A stretch of 64,000 nucleotides of DNA. It comes from CBDCGS01 sp965216915. Its GTDB lineage: Bacteria; Pseudomonadota; Alphaproteobacteria; UBA828. The notes under the pieces were generated by a model that was not told the origin of the DNA, ran no database searches, and saw only the letters and a list, made by a program, of their open reading frames with translations. The stretch spans positions 558,001 through 622,000 of the forward strand of contig CBDCGS010000010.1 of assembly GCA_965216915.1 (NCBI GenBank), read 5' to 3'. Of the stretch, positions 1 to 8,058 are shown piece by piece. The position numbers and the translations under genes were made by a program. The stretch's first letter is position 1. Each line of letters opens with the position of its first letter.

Positions 1-443
1 AAACCGTCCGCCCAGAGCGCGATCGTTGCAATGGCCGTGAGTCCCTTCTCGTCATACACGACCGGCCCAATTGTGCCTTCGGGAAGCTCGCCGCGAAGAT
101 CGTTGGCGCGATTGCGAATTTGCTGGAAGACGTCGCCAAGATCGGCCACCCAATCGTGCAGCTTGAGATTGACCAGCGCTTCGCCGGTTTTGGATGTCGA
201 CCTGATCTCCTCGATCTCGGCGATCTCCCGCATCTTCGTTTCGATCGGCTTGGTGATCAGGTTTTCCACTCGATCGGCCGACATGCCGGGATAGCTCGCG
301 ACAACTTGGGCTTCGCGAATGCGGATCGTGGGGTCCTCGGAGCTTGGATAATTCAGATAGGTCTGCAGGCCGACGACCACGATGACGATCACGGCGAGGA
401 TCGTGATACGGGAATTGGCAACTGCGAGGCCGGTAAGCGGCAT
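1..443 (-). CDS. RND-family efflux permease, N-terminal part (cut by window edge)
   Basis: Only the first 147 codons are in the window; the gene runs off the left edge. Reading left from the ATG at 443, the product starts MPLTGLAVANSRITIL, a first membrane helix, followed by the NYPSSEDPTIRIREA segment and the periplasmic porter start with PGMSADRVENLITKPIE. This is the standard beginning of AcrB/MexB-like proton-driven multidrug permeases of the inner membrane. The adaptor gene lies 21 bp upstream on the same strand, so the two form an operon whose pump would export drugs or other hydrophobic compounds. Substrate cannot be judged, and no outer-membrane TolC partner is seen in the window. Confidence 0.9.
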   Translation of the reverse strand, partial: MPLTGLAVANSRITILAVIVIVVVGLQTYLNYPSSEDPTIRIREAQVVASYPGMSADRVENLITKPIETKMREIAEIEEIRSTSKTGEALVNLKLHDWVADLGDVFQQIRNRANDLRGELPEGTIGPVVYDEKGLTAIATIALWADG

Positions 444-464
444 AGCCTGCGTCAGACGTGGGAC

Positions 465-1559
465 TCAGTTGGCCACGAGTTTTACTTTTTGACCGTCACG
501 AAGCAGGCTGACCCCAGCCGCCGCGATGATGTCGCCGGCCTCGACACCTTCGACGAGTTCGATGAGGTTCTCGCGTCCTTCACCGCCGCGAACGGGTACT
601 TTGCTCACCGTTCCAGTCTCGCTCGAATACTTGAACACGTAAGCATGGCCGGTTTCCGTATCGGCGGGAGCAATCGCATCGAGTGGGACAAGGTATCCGC
701 GGACCGTGCCCGCCGAGGCGATGACCATCGTTGCTTCGGCCGACATTCCGGGAAGAACGCCGCTCGGCCATCCAAAAAACGCCACCTTCACCTCCACGGC
801 GTTCGCTGGGCCCGACGTTGCCCCGATCTCGATGATCTCTCCGGCGCATCCACAATTTGGAACGGTGCGGACGTCGATGGAAAGTTCCTGGCCGATGATC
901 AACCTCCCGATGTCCGTATCGGGAACGGATAGCGCGAGCTCCAAGGCTCCCTCGGCGTTGATCTCGAACAAGGTCTGGCCCGCGTTCACTTGCATGAAAG
1001 GCTCCACCTCCCGCGCGGCGATGACGCCATCGAAGGGGGCGGTTAGCTTCGTCTTGTCGAGATTGCGGAGCGCTTGGGCAAGCGCCGATTCAGCGACATT
1101 CACCTGCGCCCTTGCGGCGGCCTCGGCAGCGATCGCCTTGTCGTAGGCCGCGCGCGCCGCGATCTTCTTCTTGTACAACGTCTGCTGACGATCGAGCTCG
1201 AGCGCATCATTTTCGTAGGCCGCCTTGGCTGATCTGAGATCGGCGCGCGCCGCATCGACATCGAGTTTGAATGGTTCGCCATCCAACTCCGCGAGGAGTT
1301 GTCCCGCCTCGACGCGGTCGCCTTCGTCGGCGGGAATCGACGCCACGGTTCCCGACACGGCGAAACTCAGCGACGAGCGATCGGCCGCGAGGGTTGTTCC
1401 GGAATAATGTCGGACGTTGCCACTCGCGGGTTGGGTGACCGTGAACGTCTTGATCGCGCGAATCCGTTCGGGCACCGGTGCCGCCTCGTCTTCGCAGGCG
1501 GCCAGGCCCAACGCCAGGCCGGTGGCGACCAGGAGGGCGATCGCTCCCCTTGCTTTCAT
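465..1559 (-). CDS. RND efflux periplasmic adaptor (membrane fusion) lipoprotein
   Basis: A 364-residue protein with an N-terminal lipoprotein signal; the lipobox LAAC puts the lipidated cysteine at residue 22, which fixes the ATG at 1559 although the frame stays open upstream. After it come a barrel-sandwich half (about 60-95, EGDRVEAGQLLAELDG), a coiled-coil hairpin (about 95-165, rich in Ala, Glu and Lys), the second sandwich half (LTAPFDGVIAAREVEPF) and C-terminal beta-barrel domains. This order is typical of AcrA/MexA adaptors that bridge an inner-membrane pump to an outer-membrane channel. It sits directly upstream of the RND permease and is cotranscribed with it. The 116 bp upstream separate it from the cupin gene. 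Confidence 0.9.
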   Translation of the reverse strand: MKARGAIALLVATGLALGLAACEDEAAPVPERIRAIKTFTVTQPASGNVRHYSGTTLAADRSSLSFAVSGTVASIPADEGDRVEAGQLLAELDGEPFKLDVDAARADLRSAKAAYENDALELDRQQTLYKKKIAARAAYDKAIAAEAAARAQVNVAESALAQALRNLDKTKLTAPFDGVIAAREVEPFMQVNAGQTLFEINAEGALELALSVPDTDIGRLIIGQELSIDVRTVPNCGCAGEIIEIGATSGPANAVEVKVAFFGWPSGVLPGMSAEATMVIASAGTVRGYLVPLDAIAPADTETGHAYVFKYSSETGTVSKVPVRGGEGRENLIELVEGVEAGDIIAAAGVSLLRDGQKVKLVAN

Positions 1560-1675
1560 CGGCCACTGCGCCGTTGCGTCGGTTTGGCGAGATGAGGTGA
1601 TGGTTGCACCAACTGGCAAATCCGTCCGGTCCAATTGTGTTAGTGGGACGACCACCGCTTGTCCAGCTGAGCGCC

Positions 1676-2170
1676 TCAACTCACCGCCGCCTCGGGCCGC
1701 CAGCCGTAGATCGTGCCGTCGTTCCAACTGTCGACGAACGCCTCGATGGAGAGGCTCCAGGGGTTTTGCATGTGCTCGTCGTAATACTCGAAGAGGACGC
1801 CATCGGGAGCGTGCATCGAGTAGAGAACCGTGCCGCCCGCATCGCCGCCCCATTCGTCGTGCACCAGGGCGTCGACGCTCGCCAAGGCATAGTCGCCTTG
1901 TTTTCGCACGATGGATTTGATCGTGCCATCCGGCTGTTGCTCGGCGAGATGCTGCTCGCCCTCGAGCACGAGCGTCGCCGTCGAGGCGATATGCCGGTGG
2001 CGCCGGCAATGGCCGCGCGGGGCGAAGCGGAGCAGCATGTCCAGGCGCCCGCTGGGCAGATCGTAGCCAAGCAGGCTGTACTCGAAATCGACCCGCGGTG
2101 TCGCGCTCTCGTCGAGCACGTGGCGCCACGCGGCGCGCGCGGGGTCGTAGTGGCTGCAAATCACCGGCAT
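1676..2170 (-). CDS. Cupin-domain protein
   Basis: A 164-residue soluble protein with no signal peptide. The centre (residues about 45-80) has a cupin-like metal site: RGHCRRHRHIAST followed by a beta strand and EGEQHL, giving several His and a Glu as candidate ligands. The second cupin motif would fall near GTVLYSMHAPDG. It resembles small single-cupin proteins of the 2,4'-dihydroxyacetophenone dioxygenase-like group, but the substrate cannot be deduced. It shares its strand with the oleate hydratase gene upstream (76 bp apart), so the two may be cotranscribed. Confidence 0.6.
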   Translation of the reverse strand: MPVICSHYDPARAAWRHVLDESATPRVDFEYSLLGYDLPSGRLDMLLRFAPRGHCRRHRHIASTATLVLEGEQHLAEQQPDGTIKSIVRKQGDYALASVDALVHDEWGGDAGGTVLYSMHAPDGVLFEYYDEHMQNPWSLSIEAFVDSWNDGTIYGWRPEAAVS

Positions 2171-2246
2171 CGGGGTCTCCCTCGGTCGCCCTGGGTTCGC
2201 CCGAGCTTAACCCGGCCCCGCCGGCGTCCGCGAGCCCGACCGTGGA

Positions 2247-3806
2247 TCAGGCGCGCAGGGCCATCGCGGTGCGCAGCAGGATCCGCGGATTGAGGAAGCC
2301 CTTGTAGACGGGCGGTGGGGCGCGGCCCTTGCCCGTCAGCGTGTGGACCGCCGTCCAGGCCGACCGCACGGAGTATTCCATCGTGAACGGGACATCGCCC
2401 GGCTGCTCACAGAATTGCCCGATGAAGGCGAGGTTCGTCGCGTTTGGTGGCACGACCTTGGGCCGATCCGTCAGGCGACGCCAGAGAAAGACGCTTCCGG
2501 CGTAGGGCATGCGACATGGGATGCAGGTCGAGGTCGAGAGAATCTGCGCGGCGTCCGCGTCGAAGCGAAGATGGTGCAGCACCTCTTGGAGAATCTCCGC
2601 CCCCGTGCAGGCCAGCATCGGCTTCTCGATGAAATTCCCGGGCCGCTCCGGGTAGATCCCATAGCCCCACCAGACGAATACCGCTTCGGGCTGGTCGAGG
2701 ATGTTTGGGTGGTGGAACCGCGTCACGGTGATCAGCCAGTTCGATGCCCCGAGGGTGACGAGCCCGTTGCGTCCGGCTTCCCGGCCGGTGAGCGTTTCCA
2801 TCAGTTCGGCGAAGCGCGATCCGCGATCGGTCACCGTGAACGAGATCCATGTGGACTCGGTCGGATGGTCCGCCACGGCTGCGGGGACGCCGAGGGTCGG
2901 GCGCTTCGCGGCAAGCGTGCGCCACAGCGACCAGGGATCTCGCGTCGGCGGCGGTGGCGGCGCTTGGGTCATCGAGCCGGTGGTCAGATTGGCGACATGG
3001 GACCCGTTTGTGACGAACACCACATCGTCGGGGCGAACGGCGACGGTGTGGTCAGCCCCGTCGCGTGTCAGCTGAAGCGCCGTCGCGGTCAGGCGCGATG
3101 GGTCCGCGGCGAAGGTGATATCCGTTACGAGGCTGTTCGATTGGAACGTGACGCCGCGCTCGACGAGCCAGCTCACCAGCGGCTCCACGATCGCCTGATG
3201 CTGATTGACCCGCGTGCGCAGGATGAAGGTCATCGACCAGAGTTCCGGCAACAGATGCAGGAAGCGAAGCATGTAGCGGCGCATCTCGATGACGTTGTGG
3301 CGCGGCCGGAACGCCATGATCGAGCTCCAGATGAGCCAGAACGGCGTCGAGAAGAACCCGCGGGACACGCAATCCTCGATGCTCTTGCCCTGCAACCGTC
3401 GATCGGGGGTCAGCAAGATGCGCAAGAGGTCCCAGCGGTCGCGCAGGCGCAGGCCCATGGGGCCCGGCGCAACGATCGCGCCCGACCGGTCGAGAAGCCT
3501 CGCATGATTCTCCCACCCGAAGTCGGCGTTGAACGCGGCGACGTCGTCTTTGATGCTGATCTGCGGGTTTGTGCGCGACGGAATGAACGAGAACAGATCG
3601 AAGGCGCAGCGGTAGTGGGTTTCGAACACGCGGCCCCCGGGATAGACATAGCCGCTCTCGGGATCGCCGAAGATCTCCAGCGAGCCGCCGGGCCTGGCGC
3701 CTCTCTCGTAGATCGTGATGGCGCTCCCCGGCAACGTGGCCTCGCGAATGAGGTAGGCCGCGGCCGCCATGGAGGCGAGACCGCCGCCAATGAGATGAGC
3801 CTTCAT
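2247..3806 (-). CDS. ohyA: Oleate hydratase-like FAD protein
   Basis: A 519-residue flavoprotein. It opens with a Rossmann dinucleotide site (AHLIGGGLASMAAAAYLIRE), then ERGARPGGSLE, GGRVFETHYRC and LFSFIPS, all landmarks of the oleate hydratase / MCRA (67 kDa myosin-cross-reactive antigen) family, which adds water to the cis-9 double bond of unsaturated fatty acids with FAD as a structural cofactor. Later family segments are FVTNGSHV, WWGYGIYPERPGNFIEKPM and FTMEYSVRSAW. It is somewhat shorter than many members (about 550-650 residues). The family usually reads GGRE where this protein has GGRV, and that segment carries the proposed catalytic Glu as far as I recall. The fold call is firm; catalytic competence is less certain. 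Confidence 0.85.
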   Translation of the reverse strand: MKAHLIGGGLASMAAAAYLIREATLPGSAITIYERGARPGGSLEIFGDPESGYVYPGGRVFETHYRCAFDLFSFIPSRTNPQISIKDDVAAFNADFGWENHARLLDRSGAIVAPGPMGLRLRDRWDLLRILLTPDRRLQGKSIEDCVSRGFFSTPFWLIWSSIMAFRPRHNVIEMRRYMLRFLHLLPELWSMTFILRTRVNQHQAIVEPLVSWLVERGVTFQSNSLVTDITFAADPSRLTATALQLTRDGADHTVAVRPDDVVFVTNGSHVANLTTGSMTQAPPPPPTRDPWSLWRTLAAKRPTLGVPAAVADHPTESTWISFTVTDRGSRFAELMETLTGREAGRNGLVTLGASNWLITVTRFHHPNILDQPEAVFVWWGYGIYPERPGNFIEKPMLACTGAEILQEVLHHLRFDADAAQILSTSTCIPCRMPYAGSVFLWRRLTDRPKVVPPNATNLAFIGQFCEQPGDVPFTMEYSVRSAWTAVHTLTGKGRAPPPVYKGFLNPRILLRTAMALRA

Positions 3807-4078
3807 GGTCGGTCAAGCGCCGTGGCCCGCGACGGCCCCACGGCGATCGCTCGTTTTCTCAGGGCGTCACTCTGATCGGTTGCGTATCCATCCCGGGAGC
3901 GTGCTCCCCGCGGCTCGCCGCTCGGCGGATGATGGGTCATCTTCGGCCACACCGTGCATCATCACGCGTTGCAGCACACTCGCCCGTCTCGCCCGCGCGG
4001 CCCATGACACACATCAAGGATCAAAGGCCAGCCATGGGGCCGGCGACCGCCAGATCGAACGGGCTTGGCGCCCCTAAG
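3807..4078. other. Intergenic stretch without a recognisable gene
   Basis: Upstream region of the oleate hydratase gene. Translation in all frames gives only Arg/Pro/Ala-rich shadows. No convincing promoter, operator or RNA was recognised. It leads directly into the transposase and XRE relics, so part of it may be further decayed mobile DNA. Confidence 0.5.
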
Positions 4079-4177
4079 AGACGCCGTCAGACGCCGTCGC
4101 GGCGCATTCGCGCGCTTCTGCGGCGCGAGGGATGGATGATCAACCACAAGCGGACACGCCGCTTCCTACGACGAGGA
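4079..4177 (+). mobile_element. Fragment of an IS3-family transposase (OrfB N-terminal region)
   Basis: Plus-strand translation of this stretch reads RRRQTPSRRIRALLRREGW followed by MINHKRTRRFLRR. This matches the conserved HTH_21-like segment near the start of IS3-family OrfB transposases, where the usual form is GYRRI..LLRREGW.VN.KRV.RL.RREG. Nothing upstream or downstream continues the transposase: the DDE catalytic domain is absent and no terminal inverted repeats were found. It is a relic of about 33 codons, probably the remains of an old insertion. The XRE pseudogene starts 10 bp downstream. Confidence 0.55.
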
Positions 4178-4187
4178 GACCGACCGC

Positions 4188-4529
4188 ATGGCGCGATCGG
4201 TACAATCCCCCGATCCCCCATGCCGATCACAACGGCGCAATCGGCCCGCTATCGTGACGAAGCCCGGAAACTCTACCCCCGGGTGATCCAATCTTCGGGA
4301 GCGGCGCATGCCGAACCACGACTGACCCTATGAGTGAGGAACCCAAAGGGCGCACAGCGCGGAGGCCGGGCTAACGCAGGACGCGTTATTGCGCCGACCC
4401 GGAAAACCTCAATCCTTCGTTTCCACGTACGAATGCGGAGAGCGACGGCTCGATGTCGCCCAGTTCATTGTGATTGCTCACGCGATGGACTGCGATCCGG
4501 CTAAGACGGTTCGAAAGATGGAACATCTC
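4188..4529 (+). pseudogene. Degraded XRE-family helix-turn-helix regulator
   Basis: An ATG at 4188, preceded by GAGGAG about 10 bp upstream, begins MARSVQSPD, a typical start of small alphaproteobacterial XRE regulators. That reading then degenerates. The DNA-binding domain reappears in another frame from 4338: AGLTQDALLRRPGKPQSFVS then YECGERRLDVAQFIVIAHAM and DCDPAKTVRKMEHL. This is the classic XRE pattern (AGLTQ..LA..LG.PQSFVSKYE.GERRLD). A TGA at 4335-4337 interrupts that frame just before the HTH, so at least one frameshift or stop separates the two parts. It is most likely non-functional. A TTG at 4389 could only yield a protein missing the first HTH helix. Confidence 0.65.
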
Positions 4530-4617
4530 GCACAGAATGAAAGAGGTTGGTTAGCTCGGTCGACAACAGGTCCCGTGACCAATCATGTGGCGGTCTTCCA
4601 AAAAACCGCCAGTCCCT

Positions 4618-5865
4618 TCATCGAAAGGCGCGCGAAGACAGCGGGCCTAGTCGGATCGGAAGTGACAAAGTAACGGCCAGGTCACCGGCATCATCGGTCA
4701 AGCCAATGTCGGCCGCCAGATCGAGCAGCACACCTGGTGCGATGAGTGTCGAACCGCCAATCTGCAGGGCACCGATCGTACGGTCACTGCCGGGGATGCC
4801 GGTGCCGGCGAACTCGGTTTCTCCCTGATAGGCGCCGGACAACAGCAGTCGGAGCGATGCTTCCGGGCTGAGGGCGATGAGCCCGCCGAAGTTCGTGCCC
4901 AGCGTCGGTCCGGGCTTCAGCCCGTTGTGCTCGAAGGCATGGCGGTAGGACAAGCTGCCGATGAACGCCACCGGGTCCTGCCGTTTGATGGCGGTGAGGC
5001 TTCCTTGGATTTCGTGGCCGCCGCCGCCAAGCGCGACACCGTTGTCGCTGCTCTTGCCGGTGTCCGTATCCCAGGTGACTCGCGCCACCAGGTCCGGACG
5101 CCACAGGCCTTCGCGCAGCAGCGTCTTCGCCAGGCCGATACGCAAGTCGCCGAGCGCAGCGCCCGATAGCTCGCTCGCCGCGGTCGGCGAGAAACCGACA
5201 TTGGTGACGGTTTCGACCTCCCGCCAGCGATAGGACATCCCGACTTCGACCTGTGAGTCCCAGGGCAAGCCGAGGCGCAAGTCCAAATCACCGACGAGAC
5301 TGTCGGCATTTCGCTCAGTCTCGCTCGCCAGCACCTGTTGGCCCGAGGTGACGAAGCTCGGCGTCGCGTCTTCCTGACGCGCATAGGTCAGGCTCGGCTC
5401 GATTTCGAGAACGGCCGGCGGCAGCAGCAAGGCGCCGGAGAGGGTCAGCGAGCGCTCCAGAGCGCGCTCGGCGGCGTCTTCGTCTACCTCGATGACGCCG
5501 GGCGCCGCCTTGTTGGCCGCCACCGGTGAGGGCTCTGCTGTCGCGACGTCCTCGGCATCCTGGTCCGTCGGCAGACGCTGAACCCCGACGCGCCGCTCCA
5601 ATCCTTCCACGCGCTCCAGGAGTTCGAGGATGACTTGATCACGCTCTTTCAGCTGCCGCAGCAGCGCCTCGATGTCTGGATCCTGCGCCCAAGCCGTAGC
5701 CGGTACGAAGAGGAGGCCTGCCGCGAGAGCGGCGGAGCCAAGCCCGAAAACCAAGGCTTTGAGCGCGTTCGCGATCCATCGAAAGCGACCGAGAGACACG
5801 TTTCGCATGTCCGAACGATGTTCGTCCAACCCGAGCGCGGCCGATGCACGCGTTGCTGTGTTCAT
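4618..5865 (-). CDS. Outer-membrane beta-barrel protein with N-terminal coiled coil (FapF-like exporter candidate)
   Basis: A 415-residue protein. Residues 1-34 are a positively charged N-terminal extension, 35-60 a long hydrophobic export signal ending in ATAWA, and 63-95 a heptad-rich coiled coil (IEALLRQLKERDQVILELLE). Residues 140-415 are alternating short amphipathic strands with Gly, Asp and aromatic residues, as in outer-membrane barrels (LPWDSQVEVGMSYRWRE, LGTNFGGLIAL). A periplasmic coiled coil in front of a barrel is the layout of FapF, the trimeric pore of the Pseudomonas functional amyloid system, and of related pores called simply transporter in annotations. The start codon overlaps the stop of the C39 peptidase gene (ATGA), so translation is probably coupled. 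Last gene of the operon. Confidence 0.65.
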   Translation of the reverse strand: MNTATRASAALGLDEHRSDMRNVSLGRFRWIANALKALVFGLGSAALAAGLLFVPATAWAQDPDIEALLRQLKERDQVILELLERVEGLERRVGVQRLPTDQDAEDVATAEPSPVAANKAAPGVIEVDEDAAERALERSLTLSGALLLPPAVLEIEPSLTYARQEDATPSFVTSGQQVLASETERNADSLVGDLDLRLGLPWDSQVEVGMSYRWREVETVTNVGFSPTAASELSGAALGDLRIGLAKTLLREGLWRPDLVARVTWDTDTGKSSDNGVALGGGGHEIQGSLTAIKRQDPVAFIGSLSYRHAFEHNGLKPGPTLGTNFGGLIALSPEASLRLLLSGAYQGETEFAGTGIPGSDRTIGALQIGGSTLIAPGVLLDLAADIGLTDDAGDLAVTLSLPIRLGPLSSRAFR

Positions 5866-6539
5866 CGGCGCGAATGAGCGCCATCGTGGCGCAACATAAC
5901 GACGTCCATGGCGTCTGCAGAAAGCCGGCGGGGCGGCGCCAGACCGCCCGGCAAGGCGACGACGAAGCCGACATGGCCGATCTCCGCATAGTCGATCCAG
6001 CCGGCGATAAACTTGTCGATCGACATGGTGACATTGCCGAAGGCAGGATCGGCGAGCAGGACGGTGTTGGCGGTGGCGCCGCGGAACACCACGAAATGCG
6101 GATATCCTCTGAGATTGATGGGCACGATGATCGGTGCGCGTTCGAGAAGATCACCCAAGCTCAGTTCCCCGAGTCCCACTCCCCGATAACCGCGGCCATC
6201 GACAAAGCGCTTCATGTCGAGAAAGGAAAAACCCTGGCGAAGACGCACCAGATCGGGGTTCGCGATATAGGCGTCGCGCGCGATCAGGCCGAGTGCGACC
6301 AAACGCTCGCTCACCGGCTCGCCATGTTGATAGCGAAGAATGGTCGCCAGAGCGGCGGCCGCGCAGCTCAAGTCCCATCGCTGGAGCACGACGCCTTTTT
6401 GACGGCGCTCCAGAATGGAACCGACCGGCGCCGGACCGGCGTCCGCCGAGGCGACCGAGATAGCCACCCCGGCTTGGGTGATTCCGCCCAGGACAATCCC
6501 GCCAACGAGAAGGGCAACGGACAGACCAAAAGACGGCAC
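5862..6539 (-). CDS. Stand-alone periplasmic C39-family cysteine peptidase
   Basis: A 225-residue protein starting at a GTG. Residues 5-33 form a hydrophobic export signal or anchor, so the peptidase acts in the periplasm. The C39 triad is visible: oxyanion Gln53 and nucleophile Cys59 in QRWDLSCAAAA, His148 in GYPHFVVF, and Asp164 in LLADPAFGN. C39 peptidases cleave after double-glycine-type leaders. Most are fused to ABC exporters, but this one has no ATPase or transporter domain, like FapD. Its upstream neighbour encodes an exported protein with a double-glycine-like leader motif, the obvious candidate substrate; the downstream neighbour encodes a barrel that could export the product. It could instead process an unlinked substrate. 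Confidence 0.8.
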   Translation of the reverse strand: MPSFGLSVALLVGGIVLGGITQAGVAISVASADAGPAPVGSILERRQKGVVLQRWDLSCAAAALATILRYQHGEPVSERLVALGLIARDAYIANPDLVRLRQGFSFLDMKRFVDGRGYRGVGLGELSLGDLLERAPIIVPINLRGYPHFVVFRGATANTVLLADPAFGNVTMSIDKFIAGWIDYAEIGHVGFVVALPGGLAPPRRLSADAMDVVMLRHDGAHSRR

Positions 6540-6580
6540 CCGCGGACGTTCCGCTCGTGGGTGCGGAATCGGCAGGCCTT

Positions 6581-6919
6581 CTACAACGCCCAGATCGCCG
6601 TGTAGTCCGTGTCGCCGGGTTGCGCATGGGGACCGGCTGGGGTGCCGGCGCCGGCACCGTTGGTCGCGTGCAGGGGGATGGAAACGTTCGGCCCGATGAT
6701 GCTGAAGTCACCACCGCCGATCTGCGCACCGTTCGGGCTGTTCAGCACCGCACTCGTGCTGATCACCGGACAAACGAAGCCGTCCACCTTATCCACGCCG
6801 CCAGCGGCGACGCCATCCATCTGGGTATCGGTCAGCACCAGGGGCTCGGCTTGGACTGACGTGACACAGAGCACGGCCAGCACGGGAACACTGATCGCAA
6901 GAAGTTTAGAGGCTTTCAT
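6581..6919 (-). CDS. Small exported protein with double-glycine-like motif (putative C39 substrate)
   Basis: A 112-residue protein with an AGGAA ribosome site upstream. Residues 1-24 are a Sec signal peptide ending VQA. Residues 29-40 read LTDTQMDGVAAG, followed by another Gly. Aligned to the bacteriocin leader consensus (L at -12, S/T at -11, E/Q at -8, L/M at -7, I/V at -4, small residue at -2, G at -1), every anchor position fits with cleavage after Gly40. The remainder (41-112) is Gly, Pro, Ser and Thr rich with Cys50 and the run AQIGGGDFSIIGPNV. It lacks the long imperfect repeats of Fap amyloid subunits. First gene of the operon with the C39 peptidase and coiled-coil barrel. The mature role is unknown: structural fibre, peptide signal or toxin are all possible. 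Confidence 0.7.
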   Translation of the reverse strand: MKASKLLAISVPVLAVLCVTSVQAEPLVLTDTQMDGVAAGGVDKVDGFVCPVISTSAVLNSPNGAQIGGGDFSIIGPNVSIPLHATNGAGAGTPAGPHAQPGDTDYTAIWAL

Positions 6920-7338
6920 CTTGTCATTTCCTTCGGCAAATGAGCAACTTCGCTCAATTCGCGGTCCGACATGTGACGATCAACCGCGAACGGCCTAGGA
7001 ATGCTAGGAGGTAAACTTCACGATTTTATCGCGACTAGTTGTCGAATGGCGGCTGAGATTCACGATTTCGTGATGAACAGGTTTTTGATGGTCGGGCTGG
7101 AAAGCTGACGCCGCGACCTCTTGATCCTATCGATCATGATATCAGGTTTTTTAGTTTATTTTCAATATGTTATAGAGATTCTTCGGCGGTCCATTGAGCA
7201 TTTTTCCGGACCAACCGAACTTATTGTCGAGGCTGCCCGCGGCGGTGGTCCAGACGGTGCCGTGATACATTCGGGATAAGTTCCTGCTAAAGGTCGAGTT
7301 TGATCTCCGTCTACCGCTTTGCCTTGGTGAACCAAACG
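6920..7338. promoter_or_regulatory. AT-richer divergent promoter region with a palindrome
   Basis: This 419-bp gap separates the leftward C39/barrel operon from the rightward two-component genes and is visibly richer in A+T than its surroundings, for example around 7010-7040 and 7130-7180. A perfect inverted repeat TCACGA-TT-TCGTGA lies at 7060-7073, a plausible operator. A further partly symmetric run, ATCGATCATGATATCA, lies near 7130-7145. No protein-coding reading was convincing. Exact -10 and -35 boxes cannot be assigned with confidence. Control of both flanking operons from this gap is an inference. Confidence 0.4.
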
Positions 7339-8055
7339 ATGCGACGCGTGCTTGTCATCGAAGACAATCGCGATCTGGGGGCGCTGGTCTCGGTGCATCT
7401 GCGAGACATCGGATGCGAGGTCAAGCTGGTGACGGATGGCGAGGTCGGATGCAGGGAAGCGGAAGCCGGTCGTCACGATCTCATCATCTTGGACCTGATG
7501 CTGCCGGCCATGAACGGCCTCGACATTTGTCGCCGATTGCGCGCCAAGGCGAGCTACACACCGATCCTGATGTTGACTGCAAGATCATCGGAGATCGACC
7601 GCGTGGTCGGCCTCGAGATCGGCGCGGACGACTATGTGACCAAACCATTCAGCATGCCGGAGCTCATGGCGCGCACAAAAGCGATCCTGCGTCGCATGGA
7701 CGGGTTGGGCGGCGCCACGATGGGCCCCGCGGCACAGCCGTCCGGGGTGATCGCCGCCGATGATCTGGTGATCGACGTCCAAAAACGCACGGTCACGGTA
7801 GCCGGCGAGCCGGCTGGTCTGACCGCCAAGGAATTCGAGCTCTTGAGGCACTTCGCGAGCCACCCCGGTCAAGTCTATACGCGCTCACAGCTGCTCGACC
7901 AAGTTTGGGGGCATAGCCATGCCGGGTATGAGCACACCGTCAATTCGCATATCAATCGGCTGCGCGCGAAAATCGAGCGCCAGCCGACCAAGCCCCGCTA
8001 TGTCCTCACGGTGTGGGGTGTCGGCTACAAGTTCAATGATGCCTTGACGGCCTGA
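7339..8055 (+). CDS. OmpR/PhoB-family response regulator
   Basis: A 238-residue DNA-binding response regulator. The receiver domain starts MRRVLVIEDNRD (acidic pair) with the phospho-acceptor Asp in LIILDLMLPAMNGLD and the conserved Lys in YVTKPFSMPEL. After a linker near 125-140 comes a winged-helix effector domain with LTAKEFELLRHFASHPGQVY, TRSQLLDQVWG and the C-terminal wing VWGVGYKFND. The ATG at 7339 is preferred because it places the receiver start in register; an in-frame TTG at 7300 would add 13 unconserved residues. The sensor kinase gene follows after 3 bp. Divergent to the C39 operon, which is therefore a candidate target, though nothing proves it. Confidence 0.93.
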   Translation: MRRVLVIEDNRDLGALVSVHLRDIGCEVKLVTDGEVGCREAEAGRHDLIILDLMLPAMNGLDICRRLRAKASYTPILMLTARSSEIDRVVGLEIGADDYVTKPFSMPELMARTKAILRRMDGLGGATMGPAAQPSGVIAADDLVIDVQKRTVTVAGEPAGLTAKEFELLRHFASHPGQVYTRSQLLDQVWGHSHAGYEHTVNSHINRLRAKIERQPTKPRYVLTVWGVGYKFNDALTA

Positions 8056-8058
8056 AGC

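Noticed and set aside
120..932. Plus-strand frame of about 270 codons opposite the RND genes
   Set aside because: It spans the junction of the permease and adaptor genes in antisense, has no recognisable domain or ribosome site, and is explained by the bias of the opposite strand.
4618..6919. Calling the locus a bona fide fap amyloid operon
   Set aside because: The peptidase and barrel fit FapD and FapF in type only. No FapB/FapC-like repeat protein, FapA or FapE was found, so the name would overstate the evidence.
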